This document shows, in pieces, positions 33,664 through 41,930 of a DNA stretch of 64,000 nt. The DNA comes from Caballeronia sordidicola. Lineage in GTDB: Bacteria > Pseudomonadota > Gammaproteobacteria > Burkholderiales > Burkholderiaceae. The DNA lies in assembly GCF_000729995.1 (NCBI RefSeq), contig NZ_JNFG01000020.1, positions 310,001-374,000 on the forward strand, written 5' to 3'. A model generated the notes under the pieces. The model worked only from the letters and a program-made list of their open reading frames with translations. It ran no database searches and was not told where the DNA came from. Both the position numbers and the translations under genes were made by a program. Positions within the stretch are counted from its first letter, which is position 1, and every line of letters starts with the position of its first letter.

Positions 33664-34044
33664 TCAGCTCAATGGCCGGGCGAAGCTGAGTTCGTGGCCG
33701 TCGGGGTCCTTGACGTGGAAATAGCGTTCGTTCCACGGCGCATCGCGCGGTGTGAACTCTGGCGGGAACCCGGCCGCGAGCGCCTTGTGATACATCGCAT
33801 CGACGTCCGACACATAGATGATCACCCGGCCCCACCAGTTGGCTGGACCGTGCGTTTCCACGGTCAGGTTGAGAAAGGACGTGCCCGCAGCGAATGAAGT
33901 GAACGGTTCGTTTTCGCCGCCGTGCAATAACGGGAACCCCAGCGCCTGGTAAAAGAGCACGGCGCTGCGCATGTCGCGAGTGGACAACGTGATGGCGCTT
34001 AAGCCTTCGATCACCGGCTCGGCTCCGGCAGGGGGCAAATTCAT
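33664..34044 (-). CDS. VOC family (glyoxalase/bleomycin resistance-like) protein
   Basis: 126-residue protein with the paired beta-alpha-beta-beta-beta units of the vicinal oxygen chelate fold: LSAITLSTRDMRSAVLFYQAL in the first half and the terminal YFHVKDPDGHELSFARPL, which carries the usual metal-ligand Glu. Members are dioxygenases, isomerases or binding proteins; no specific substrate can be read here. It is 12 bases from a conserved hypothetical gene upstream on the same strand, and both may be one transcript. Confidence 0.85.
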   Translation of the reverse strand: MNLPPAGAEPVIEGLSAITLSTRDMRSAVLFYQALGFPLLHGGENEPFTSFAAGTSFLNLTVETHGPANWWGRVIIYVSDVDAMYHKALAAGFPPEFTPRDAPWNERYFHVKDPDGHELSFARPLS

Positions 34045-34056
34045 CGCTTGGTGTGC

Positions 34057-34377
34057 TCAGCCTGGATGATGATGGGAAACGAGCGGTAAGACGGATATAT
34101 CCGGATGCGTGCCATCGATAATACTTCGCCCGATGTGCCGCGCCTCTTGCACGGCGTCGTCCGCGCTCTTGAATTCGTCGTCACCGCTGGCGTGGAAGTG
34201 GAGGGTTTCGCCCGGCGCGTCGGCGTGCGCACCGTGCCGACAGATAAAGCCGATGTAGACATAACGGTCGCTTACTTGCGGCGCCGCGTGAGCAGGCATC
34301 GGCTTTAATTGAGCCTGGACATGGATGTCGAAGCCTTCGTATTCGAAAACGCGCCATGGAGCAGCTTCGTCGGGCAT
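34057..34377 (-). CDS. conserved hypothetical protein upstream of the VOC gene
   Basis: 106 residues starting MPDEAAPWRVFEYEGFDIHV. ATG 34377 is chosen because GGGAGG lies 5-6 nt upstream; the frame continues to 34518 without a better site. The protein is soluble, His-rich at the end (PLVSHHHPG) and has HFHASGDDEFKSADDAVQEA, suggesting a small alpha/beta fold. I do not recognise a family. It is probably co-transcribed with the VOC gene 12 nt downstream. Confidence 0.65.
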   Translation of the reverse strand: MPDEAAPWRVFEYEGFDIHVQAQLKPMPAHAAPQVSDRYVYIGFICRHGAHADAPGETLHFHASGDDEFKSADDAVQEARHIGRSIIDGTHPDISVLPLVSHHHPG

Positions 34378-34784
34378 AGCGACCTCCCTCATATTCATTT
34401 GCTTTCGCGAATAAACGGTACACCTTGTCTCGCTTCGAATCCATCCGAACTTTGAATGCCGTTCGCGACGGCACGGTAGAACGCTTTCTTCACCTCGATG
34501 CTTCGGCCAGCGTTCCACGTTACGTGCATCATCACGATGCGCGGCGGATATGAAAATGTCGAGATACCCTTGTTCCAGATAGACGCCGCTTTCTCATCAG
34601 ACGGCGTTGAATCGTGCGTTTGATTTGTGCCCCCGAACTTCGCGATTAGGGTTAACCCATTCGGAACTGTGCGGCAAAGTATCTACAGTTCTTGCATACC
34701 ACCTTGCTTCAGACGCGGGGGCATTTCTGCCTAGGGGCGTCTGCCGGTCTTTCCGTAGTTCCACGAACTGAAAGGAGATGACAG
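34378..34784. other. intergenic region before the NCS1 permease
   Basis: About 400 bases. It contains a perfect 10-bp palindrome GGGTTAACCC at 34649-34658, about 130 bp before the permease start and a possible operator. No gene is supportable. Confidence 0.45.
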
Positions 34785-36242
34785 ATGGAAATCCGCGATC
34801 CTTCCCCCGGCCTCTACAACGAAGATCTTGCTCCCGCCCGCGAGCGCAACTGGGGTGCCTTCAGCATCTTCAACGTCTGGACCTCGGACGTTCACAGCCT
34901 CTGGGGCTACTACCTCGCCGCCAGCCTGTTCCTCCTGTGCGGCAGCTTTATCAACTTCGTGCTCGCGATCGGGATCGGCTCGCTGGTGATCTTTGCGCTG
35001 ATGAACCTGATCGGCTTCGCTGGCGAAAAAACCGGCGTGCCTTACCCGGTGCTGGCGCGCGCCTCCTTTGGCGTGTGGGGAGCAAACCTGGCGGCGCTGG
35101 TGCGAGCTGTTGTGGCCTGCTTCTGGTACGGCGCGCAGACAGCCGCGGCTTCGGGTGCAATGGTCGCGCTGCTGATCCGCAGCGACAGCCTGATGGCGTT
35201 CCACAAGGGCACGCAGTTCCTCGGCCACTCAGGCCTGGAGGTGATCTGCTATGTGGTCATCTGGGCGCTGCAGTTGCTCATCATCCAGAAGGGCATGGAG
35301 ACGGTGCGCAAGTTCCAGGACTGGGCCGGCCCGGCAGTGTGGATCGCCATGCTGCTCCTGGCGATTGGACTGTGCGTCAAGGCCGGCGGTTTCTCTTTCA
35401 CCAGTAGCATTCCGATGGACGTGATGCTCGAGAAGACCAAGGACGCCGGCATCAGCGGCACGCCCGGCTCGTTCTGGGCGCTGATGGCAGTGGGCGCGAC
35501 CTGGATCACCTACTTCGCGGCGTTGTACCTCAATTTTTGCGATTTCTCGCGTTACGCGAAGAATCGCGACGCAGTGAAAAAAGGAAATTTGTGGGGCCTG
35601 CCGGTCAACCTGATCGCGTTTTCGCTGGTCGCCGGCGTCACCACCCTCGCCGCCTTCAAGGTGTACGGAGAAGTGCTCCTGCACCCCGAGCAGATCTCGG
35701 CCAAGTTCGACAGCTGGCTGCTGGCGCTCATCGCGGCGCTCACCTTCGCGGTCGCGACGCTGGGCATTAACGTGGTGGCCAATTTCGTCTCGGCAGCGTT
35801 TGACATCTCCAACACGTTTCCCAAGGTGATCAGCTTCAAGAAGGGCGGCTACATTGCCGCAGCCATCGCGCTGGTGCTCTACCCGTTCGCGCCCTGGGAA
35901 GGCAACGCCGCGCACTTCGTCAACGCCATAGGCGCCACCATGGGCCCGCTGCTGGGGATCATCCTGGTGGACTACTATCTGGTCGCCAAGGGCAACATCA
36001 ACGTGGCAGCGCTCTACCAGGAGCACGGCGAGTACCGCTACGAAGGCGGTTGGAACGTCAACGCGGTGGTCTCGGCGGCGGTCGGCAGCGTGTTTTCGAC
36101 CTTCCTGCCCAACTTCACCAACCTGCTGCCGGTCTGGTGGAATACCTATGGATGGTTCTTCGGCGTGGTGATCGGCGGCGGCATGTACCTGATCATGGCA
36201 ACGCTGCGGCCGCGTAACGCGATCGCACCGACTCGCGCCTGA
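34785..36242 (+). CDS. NCS1 family permease (cytosine/hydantoin/allantoin type)
   Basis: 485-residue inner-membrane transporter with about 12 hydrophobic segments. The N terminus (YNEDLAPARERNWGAFSIFNVW) and the TM1-2 region with SLWGYYLAASLFL match NCS1 symporters of cytosine, hydantoin or allantoin. A strong AAAGGAG lies 6 nt before ATG 34785. No catabolic enzyme or regulator is adjacent, which is unusual for this family. Its base composition is higher in GC than the 28-34 kb stretch, marking the end of that accessory region. It is distinct from the NCS1 permease at 3.1 kb. Confidence 0.88.
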   Translation: MEIRDPSPGLYNEDLAPARERNWGAFSIFNVWTSDVHSLWGYYLAASLFLLCGSFINFVLAIGIGSLVIFALMNLIGFAGEKTGVPYPVLARASFGVWGANLAALVRAVVACFWYGAQTAAASGAMVALLIRSDSLMAFHKGTQFLGHSGLEVICYVVIWALQLLIIQKGMETVRKFQDWAGPAVWIAMLLLAIGLCVKAGGFSFTSSIPMDVMLEKTKDAGISGTPGSFWALMAVGATWITYFAALYLNFCDFSRYAKNRDAVKKGNLWGLPVNLIAFSLVAGVTTLAAFKVYGEVLLHPEQISAKFDSWLLALIAALTFAVATLGINVVANFVSAAFDISNTFPKVISFKKGGYIAAAIALVLYPFAPWEGNAAHFVNAIGATMGPLLGIILVDYYLVAKGNINVAALYQEHGEYRYEGGWNVNAVVSAAVGSVFSTFLPNFTNLLPVWWNTYGWFFGVVIGGGMYLIMATLRPRNAIAPTRA

Positions 36243-36380
36243 ATGGTTTGTCGGGGAGGAGGCAGGGGTGGGAAACGACACGCGGACCGCCGGTATCGCG
36301 GAAGCGGACACTCAGTCACGAAATCCGCGTGCGGCTCCCAAGCGGCCCGCATCCATCTTTGCAATGTTTCCTGCCCGCCT

Positions 36381-37373
36381 TCAATGCTTGAGGCAGGTGT
36401 CGGCGTTCTTCCAGGTACAGGTGTCGAGGCCGGTGTGGATGACCGGCTCCACCGACTTTCCTTCCGCGAGGTCGCGCATGACCATCGCTGCCCGATAGCC
36501 CATTTCCTCCGGCCGCTGTCCGACGAGGACATTGACCTTGTGGTCCTTGAGCGCCTGCAGTTCAGGTCCGAGCGTATCGGCCGAGACGATGACGAACTTG
36601 CCGCTCTGGATCTTATCCATGATCGGCGCGACGACCTGCGAATAGGCCTGCGGAGCAAAGAGCGGCCAGCCGCCTTCGAGCACGAAGGCATCGAGGCCCG
36701 TGGCGTTGGCGGTCAGCGTGTCCTGCATCATCTGGTTCGCCTTGGCGGCGTCGTCGTTCACGTAGAGCGGGCAGGCGCTGATCTCCTTCCAGCCGTTTTC
36801 GCCGGCGAGCTTCTGGATGCCCTTCTTGCCGGAGAGTGCATCGCGCGTACCCTGGGCGCGCTGATTGATGTTCTCTGCGGCGGGATTGCCCATGACGAGG
36901 CAGATATTGCCACCCTTCGGCATCAGCAACTTCAACTGCTCGCCGAGTTTGACGCCCAGTTCGTAATTGTCAGTGCCGACGTAGCTCTTGCGGAGCGAGA
37001 CGTCCTTCGGCAGCAAATCGGCATCCGCAGTGATGACCGGGATCGTCACATTGCGGCGTCGCAACTCTTCGGCAGCGGCGGGGGCGTTCGCGGGCGAGAT
37101 AGCCATGCCCGCCACGCCCTTGGTCAGCAGGTCGTCGATGATCTGCACTTCGGCGGTCTCGTCGGCGGCCGTTGCGGGGCCGGTGTAGATGCAGGTGTAG
37201 CCTTGGCTTTTGAGCTCCTTGTTCGCCCGCTCGCATCCCTGATGCATCAAGTCGAAGTAAGGGTTGTCGAGTCCCTTCACCACCAGCGCCAGGGTCTTAT
37301 CGGCTGCGAAGGCGGGGGACGCCAGCATGGAAAGTCCTCCGATCGCAGCAAGACACATCAACATTTTCTTCAT
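36381..37373 (-). CDS. sugar ABC transporter substrate-binding protein (RbsB-like)
   Basis: 330-residue periplasmic binding protein with a Sec signal peptide (MKKMLMCLAAIGGLSMLASP, cleavage after AFA). The mature domain begins with TLALVVKGLDNPYFDLMHQG, the peripla_BP_4 ribose/xylose-type entry, and continues with VAGMAISPANAPAAAEEL and PVITADADL. It is the last gene of an ATPase-permease-SBP operon, separated from the permease by 275 bp containing a strong hairpin. Two direct repeats lie just before the gene. Pentoses, polyols or related sugars are plausible ligands; this is not certain. Confidence 0.9.
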   Translation of the reverse strand: MKKMLMCLAAIGGLSMLASPAFAADKTLALVVKGLDNPYFDLMHQGCERANKELKSQGYTCIYTGPATAADETAEVQIIDDLLTKGVAGMAISPANAPAAAEELRRRNVTIPVITADADLLPKDVSLRKSYVGTDNYELGVKLGEQLKLLMPKGGNICLVMGNPAAENINQRAQGTRDALSGKKGIQKLAGENGWKEISACPLYVNDDAAKANQMMQDTLTANATGLDAFVLEGGWPLFAPQAYSQVVAPIMDKIQSGKFVIVSADTLGPELQALKDHKVNVLVGQRPEEMGYRAAMVMRDLAEGKSVEPVIHTGLDTCTWKNADTCLKH

Positions 37374-37407
37374 TGTCGCCTCCGTGTAGACCGGCGTTAG
37401 CGCTTAC

Positions 37408-37438
37408 TCCGGTCCCATTGCGCCTATTCCGGTCCCAT
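37408..37438. repeat. two 11-bp direct repeats upstream of the sugar-binding protein gene
   Basis: TCCGGTCCCAT occurs at 37408-37418 and again at 37428-37438, exactly 20 bp apart, 35-65 bp before the SBP start codon. Two turns of helix spacing suggests a protein-binding site. Confidence 0.5.
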
Positions 37439-37603
37439 ACAAAGTTATCGGCGCCGGCTTTGCGGTGCCAATGTCTGCTCGCACGATTTTCGTAACGATC
37501 GCAAGGAAAGGCCATATGCGAGCTTTAACCTTCCCGCGGAACCTCGCGTTTCTTGTGAACCCCTGCGTCCGGCAGTTCCGCGTCTCGTCCGGTCGCACCT
37601 CAG

Positions 37604-37635
37604 GCACCGGCCGTATCGCATGCTGCGGCCGGTGC
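37604..37635 (-). other. intercistronic hairpin between permease and SBP genes
   Basis: Perfect 10-bp inverted repeat GCACCGGCCG/CGGCCGGTGC with a 12-nt loop, 13 bases after the permease stop. No T-tract follows. Such structures often stabilise mRNA ends or give unequal expression within ABC operons. Confidence 0.6.
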
Positions 37636-37648
37636 ATCCGAAGACATT

Positions 37649-38674
37649 TCAATCTCCCTGCCGCTCGCCGCCGAGCCGGTTGAAGAGCACGGCGATGATG
37701 ATGAAGGTGCCCACGACCGTACCCTGCCAGAACGAGTCGACGCCGAGCAGGATCAGGCTGTTGCGGATGACTTCGATCAGCGCGGCGCCGACGACGGTCC
37801 CAAACGCGCTGCCGATGCCGCCCGTGAGATTCGTGCCGCCGATCACGGTCGCGGCGATCACACGCAATTCGTCGCCGGTGCCAAGGCCCGTTGTCACCGC
37901 GCCGAGCCAGCCGACTTCGAGGATCGCTGCGACGCCCGCCATGAGGCCGGCGAGCACATAGACGGAGCAAATGATGCGACGCACCGGAACGCCGGTGAGA
38001 TTCGCCGCATGGCGATTGCCGCCGACCGCGAAAACGTAGCGGCCCCAGCGAGTGCAGGCAAACGCAAACCAGAAAATCACGGCGAGCACGATCAGGAACC
38101 ACACCGGATTGGCGATGCCGAAGGTCTTGCCGCCGCCGAGCGCAAGGAGCTTGGCTCCGTCGGGACCGAAATCGAAAATGGTCCGGCTGCCGGAGAACAC
38201 CAGCGCGAGGCTACGGCCGACGCTCAACATGCCGAGCGTTACGACGAAAGGCTGCATGTCCAGATAGGCGATGAGCAGGCCGTTCACGAGTCCGACGAGC
38301 CCCGCGGTCAAAAGTCCCATGCCGATGCCGGCCCAGATCGGATAGCCGGCATTCATGACCACCGAGAGGACGATACCGCTCAAGCCGATAGTCGAGCCGA
38401 CCGAAATATCAATGCCGCCCGTGACGATCACCGCCATCATGCCGAGCGCGACGATGGCGACGAAGGCGAAGTTGCGCGTGACGTTGAAAAGGTTCTGCTG
38501 TGTCGCAAAGGTCGAGGTCACGAACGAGAGCAGGATGCAGGCGACGATAGTGGCAAGCACCACCCAGAAGACCTGACTCGCGAGAAGCCCGGTCCAGCGA
38601 GTGTGGGTCCTCGCGGTTTGCGGATCATCAAGCAATATCGGCGTTGGGGTAGGCCTTTCCGGCGCATTGTTCAA
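37649..38674 (-). CDS. sugar ABC transporter permease (RbsC/FrcC-like)
   Basis: 341-residue membrane subunit with about ten transmembrane helices. VTGGIDISVGSTIGLSGIV and VIGGTNLTGGIGSAFGTVVGA are the two hallmark segments of BPD_transp_2 sugar permeases. TTG 38674 is chosen because AGGAG lies 7 nt upstream; an ATG at 38731 has no ribosome site but would give a 360-residue protein like FrcC of rhizobia, so it remains possible. It follows the ATPase gene by about 75 bp and precedes the binding protein. Confidence 0.9.
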   Translation of the reverse strand: MNNAPERPTPTPILLDDPQTARTHTRWTGLLASQVFWVVLATIVACILLSFVTSTFATQQNLFNVTRNFAFVAIVALGMMAVIVTGGIDISVGSTIGLSGIVLSVVMNAGYPIWAGIGMGLLTAGLVGLVNGLLIAYLDMQPFVVTLGMLSVGRSLALVFSGSRTIFDFGPDGAKLLALGGGKTFGIANPVWFLIVLAVIFWFAFACTRWGRYVFAVGGNRHAANLTGVPVRRIICSVYVLAGLMAGVAAILEVGWLGAVTTGLGTGDELRVIAATVIGGTNLTGGIGSAFGTVVGAALIEVIRNSLILLGVDSFWQGTVVGTFIIIAVLFNRLGGERQGD

Positions 38675-38748
38675 TTTCGGTCTCCTGTCGGTCGGACCTG
38701 GCGCTTGAGCGTTTAGTGCGACCCCATGCATAGCCGTGCGAGGCAGAT

Positions 38749-39489
38749 TCAGGCGGCGGCGATGGCTCCGGTGATGAGGCCGGTTACTTCTTCCGCAGAG
38801 GACGCTTCGGTCCTCTTGTCTGCGACCTTGCGCCCTCGCCGCATGACGACCACGCGGTGGGCGACGTCGAAAACGTCAGGCATGCGGTGGCTGACGAGAA
38901 TGACTGCGATTCCATGTTCGGACAGGCGTCTGATGAGGCTGAGCACCTCCGCCACCTGCCGGACGCTGATCGATGCCGTCGGCTCGTCCATGATGACGAG
39001 CCGCGCCTCGGAGAGGCGCGTGCGAGCGATCGCCACAGCCTGTCGCTGACCTCCCGACATCTGTCTGACGAGATCCCGGGGGCGCGTCTCGGATTTCAGT
39101 TCCTTGAAGAGCTCGCCGGCGCGCCTATACATGGTCGCGTGATCGAGAATGCGGATGGGCCCGAAGCCGATCCGTGGCTCACGGCCGAGGAAGACATTTG
39201 CGGCCGCCGTGAGGTTGTTGCAGAGCGCGAGTTCCTGATAGACGACTTCGATCCCCTGAGCGCGGGCGTCGACTGGCTTGCTGAAATGCACCTGTTTACC
39301 GGAGATGAGGATTTCACCCTGCGAGGGGGGAAAGTTACCGGCGATGACCTTCACCAGCGTCGATTTCCCAGCCCCGTTGTCTCCCATGAGCCCGACCACC
39401 TGGCCCGGCTCAAGACTGAACGTCACGTCGGTCAGGGCGTGAATGGCGCCGAAGTGTTTGGAAACCCCTCTGAGCTCTAAGAGACTCAT
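38749..39489 (-). CDS. sugar ABC transporter ATP-binding protein, single domain
   Basis: 246-residue ATPase with Walker A GDNGAGKSTLVK, signature QMSGGQRQAVAIAR, Walker B RLVIMDEPTAS and the switch His in VILVSH. Most ribose/xylose-type transporters have a fused double ATPase of about 500 residues; a single domain is the FrcA-type arrangement, so two copies must pair. ATG 39489 begins at the conserved MSLLELRGVSKHFGA; a GTG at 39519 is possible. It is the first gene of the operon and is divergent from a LacI-type regulator. Confidence 0.9.
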   Translation of the reverse strand: MSLLELRGVSKHFGAIHALTDVTFSLEPGQVVGLMGDNGAGKSTLVKVIAGNFPPSQGEILISGKQVHFSKPVDARAQGIEVVYQELALCNNLTAAANVFLGREPRIGFGPIRILDHATMYRRAGELFKELKSETRPRDLVRQMSGGQRQAVAIARTRLSEARLVIMDEPTASISVRQVAEVLSLIRRLSEHGIAVILVSHRMPDVFDVAHRVVVMRRGRKVADKRTEASSAEEVTGLITGAIAAA

Positions 39490-39799
39490 GGACTGTCGCG
39501 CTCGCTCCAGTGGAGCCACTCATTTATTCGGCCGGGCGACCGATAGACATGGTAGTTAATTTTTTATAGCACAACGGCGCCTTTTAGCAAGGCTCCTCAG
39601 GTCAACCATTGCCGTGGCCAGACGCTGCGGCAGGGGGCGGCGACATTGACAAACAGCTTTCCGATACATGCACGATCAGGATAACGCTATGTCCAGACCC
39701 CATTGTCGCCCGCACTATCTATAGCGATTGGCTTTCGCGAGCGCGGTCAACATTGCGGTCTCGACATCAGCCATCCAGTATCATTGGCGCACCAGGTTA
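39490..39799. other. divergent promoter region, sugar ABC operon and LacI gene
   Basis: About 310 bases. There is an AT-rich stretch near 39550-39570 (GTTAATTTTTTATAG), suitable for the minus-strand promoter. I do not find a copy of the GTTACCGGTAAC box seen at 41008. Confidence 0.5.
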
Positions 39800-40909
39800 A
39801 TGAAGAGCACGATGCCCGACGACAAGCTTTTGACTTCCGCGCCTCCCCGCATGGCCGACGTGGCGCGTATCGCCGGAGTCTCCAAAATGACCGTGTCGCG
39901 TGTGCTCGCGGGCAGGCCCGTCAGCGCGGCCACGCGTGAGCGCGTAATGGATGTGGTCAATCAAATTGGCTATGTCGCGGACGCGGCTGCCGGCGCGTTG
40001 TCGTCGGGACGTTCCTCGTTCGTCGCGGTGCTCGTGCCATCGCTCTCGAGTTCGAATTTCTCCGATACCGTTCGCGGCATTAACGACGTGATCGAACCCG
40101 CCGGCATGCAAATGCTGCTGGCAAACACGGACTACGACCTGCCGCGCGAGGAAGAACTTGTCCGCGCGCTGCTTCGATATCAACCGCGTTGCATCGTATT
40201 GACCGGCAGTCACCACACGGCCGAGACCCATTCGTTGCTGGCGCGCGCGCGCATTCCCGTCATCGAGACATGGGATATGCCGGCAAATCCTATCGACCGT
40301 GTCGTCGGCTTCTCGAATGCAGAAGCTTCACGTGCCATGGTCCGCCATCTTTATGAGCGCGGTTATGAGCGCATTGCTTTCGTGAGCAGTGCGTCGAAAC
40401 TCGACCGGCGCGGTATCGACCGCCGGCGCGGGTATCTGAAGGAAGTCCGGGCGGCAGGCTGCGAACCCCGCGACATCACGAAGAGCGCCTGGACGACGAC
40501 CATGGCGCACGGCGTCGCCATGGCTCATGGGGCAGCCGCGCTGCAGCAGTTGCTCGAGCGCTGGCCCGACACCGACGCCGTGATGTGCGCCAGCGACATC
40601 CACGCGTTCGGCGCGGTCATGGCGTGCCATCGGCTCGGCTTGTCGGTGCCGGGCGATATCGCGGTGGCGGGGTTCGGCGACTTCGAAGTGTCCCGGCACT
40701 GTTATCCGACGATCACGACCGTTTCCGTCGATGCGTATGGCATTGGACACGCTACCGGCGAATCGCTTCTCGCGGCGCTCCATGAGGCGGAAGGCGAGGG
40801 CAAACCGGACAAGACCCGAGGGACGGAAACGGTTGTGGCAGCGAAGCGAAAACCGCTGCAGTCGGTCATCAAGATTCACTACGAAGTGGTGCCGCGCGAG
40901 AGCACATAG
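39800..40909 (+). CDS. LacI family regulator, GntR (gluconate repressor)-like
   Basis: 369-residue repressor. The N-terminal HTH MADVARIAGVSKMTVSRVLAG and hinge region (DAAAGALSSGRSSFVAVLVP) are followed by a periplasmic-binding-like effector domain ending KIHYEVVPRES. ATG 39800 has AGG upstream; ATG 39812 is an alternative. It is divergent from the sugar ABC operon and upstream of an SDR and a lactonase gene. The consensus gluconate-repressor-type box before the SDR fits this protein's family, so it probably controls that gene and perhaps the transporter. Confidence 0.9.
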   Translation: MKSTMPDDKLLTSAPPRMADVARIAGVSKMTVSRVLAGRPVSAATRERVMDVVNQIGYVADAAAGALSSGRSSFVAVLVPSLSSSNFSDTVRGINDVIEPAGMQMLLANTDYDLPREEELVRALLRYQPRCIVLTGSHHTAETHSLLARARIPVIETWDMPANPIDRVVGFSNAEASRAMVRHLYERGYERIAFVSSASKLDRRGIDRRRGYLKEVRAAGCEPRDITKSAWTTTMAHGVAMAHGAAALQQLLERWPDTDAVMCASDIHAFGAVMACHRLGLSVPGDIAVAGFGDFEVSRHCYPTITTVSVDAYGIGHATGESLLAALHEAEGEGKPDKTRGTETVVAAKRKPLQSVIKIHYEVVPREST

Positions 40910-41007
40910 CGACTCGCGAGGCACCCGCTTACGTCTTACGTCAATGAATGTGGCGTGATTCACCTGCCTTGTACAGGCTATCTCCTCATGCTAGAGTCAG
41001 TTGATTC

Positions 41008-41019
41008 GTTACCGGTAAC
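41008..41019. promoter_or_regulatory. GntR-type (LacI family) operator box
   Basis: Perfect 12-bp palindrome GTTACCGGTAAC, the core of the binding site known for E. coli GntR/IdnR, located 21 bp before the SDR start codon. The adjacent LacI-family gene encodes a protein of that type. Confidence 0.65.
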
Positions 41020-41040
41020 CCTAAACAAGGAGAGGTGACA

Positions 41041-41793
41041 ATGAAAGGAAAAATTGCCTTGATCACGGGCGCAGGTTCAGGAATCGGGCGTGGCGTCGCA
41101 CTGGGTTTGCTAAGTGAAGGCTATACCGTCGTGCTGGCGGGACGAAACGAAAGCGCGTTAACTGAAACAGTAAATATGGCCGGCTCGCACGCGGCCGACG
41201 CCCATGCAATACGCTGCGATGTTGCCGACCTCGACTCAGTCAATCGGCTGTTCACTCAGATTGAAGAAAAGTTCGGCCGACTGGATCTGTTGTTCAATAA
41301 CGCCGGCACCTTCACGCCACAAAACTCACTGGAAGACATCAGTTATGAACAGTGGGTTCAGGCCGTCAACGTTAACCTGACGGGTGCCTTCCTATGCACG
41401 CAAGGCGCCTTCCGGCTGATGAAAAAACAGCAGCCACGGGGCGGCCGAATCATCAATAACGGCTCAATCTCAGCGCATGCACCGCGCCCGAGAGCTGCCG
41501 CCTACACCGCGACGAAACACGCAATAACCGGCTTGACGAAGGCGTCCGCGCTGGACGGCCGGCCTTACAACATTGCCTGTGGCCAGATCGATATCGGCAA
41601 TGTGGTGACCGACATGAGCGAGTTGATGGCGAAAGGGACGCTCCAGGCCGACGGCTCGATCAAGGTAGAGCCGCGCATGTCGATGGATAACGTGGTCAAG
41701 GCAATCCTGTACATGGATAGCTTGTCACTGGACGCAAACGTCCTGTTCATGACGGTCATGGCTAGTCATATGCCTTACGTTGGCCGAGGCTGA
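41041..41793 (+). CDS. short-chain dehydrogenase/reductase
   Basis: 250-residue NAD(P)-dependent oxidoreductase. The cofactor motif TGAGSGIG is at residues 10-17, NNAG follows in the fourth strand, and the catalytic YTATK places Tyr155 and Lys159, with the Ser in NGSIS. ATG 41041 has AGGAGAGG upstream; the GTG at 41035 is less well placed. It is preceded by the GntR-type operator and followed by a gluconolactonase-like gene, so oxidation of an aldose or sugar acid is a reasonable inference. Confidence 0.88.
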   Translation: MKGKIALITGAGSGIGRGVALGLLSEGYTVVLAGRNESALTETVNMAGSHAADAHAIRCDVADLDSVNRLFTQIEEKFGRLDLLFNNAGTFTPQNSLEDISYEQWVQAVNVNLTGAFLCTQGAFRLMKKQQPRGGRIINNGSISAHAPRPRAAAYTATKHAITGLTKASALDGRPYNIACGQIDIGNVVTDMSELMAKGTLQADGSIKVEPRMSMDNVVKAILYMDSLSLDANVLFMTVMASHMPYVGRG

Positions 41794-41930
41794 CGCAAGC
41801 AGTTGGTAAGAGCGGAATTTCATATCCGGCCATCCTGCCGCGCGTCTTTGGGCGGCATCTGGGGTGGGTCGCTATTATCGTGATCGTGCCGGCGCTGACA
41901 GAAAGACGGAAAACTCGTTAGGAAATCGAA

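Noticed and set aside
36243..37400. 385-codon plus-strand frame opposite the sugar-binding protein gene
   Set aside because: Antisense to a clear RbsB-type gene with signal peptide; Asp/Arg/His-rich composition typical of shadows.
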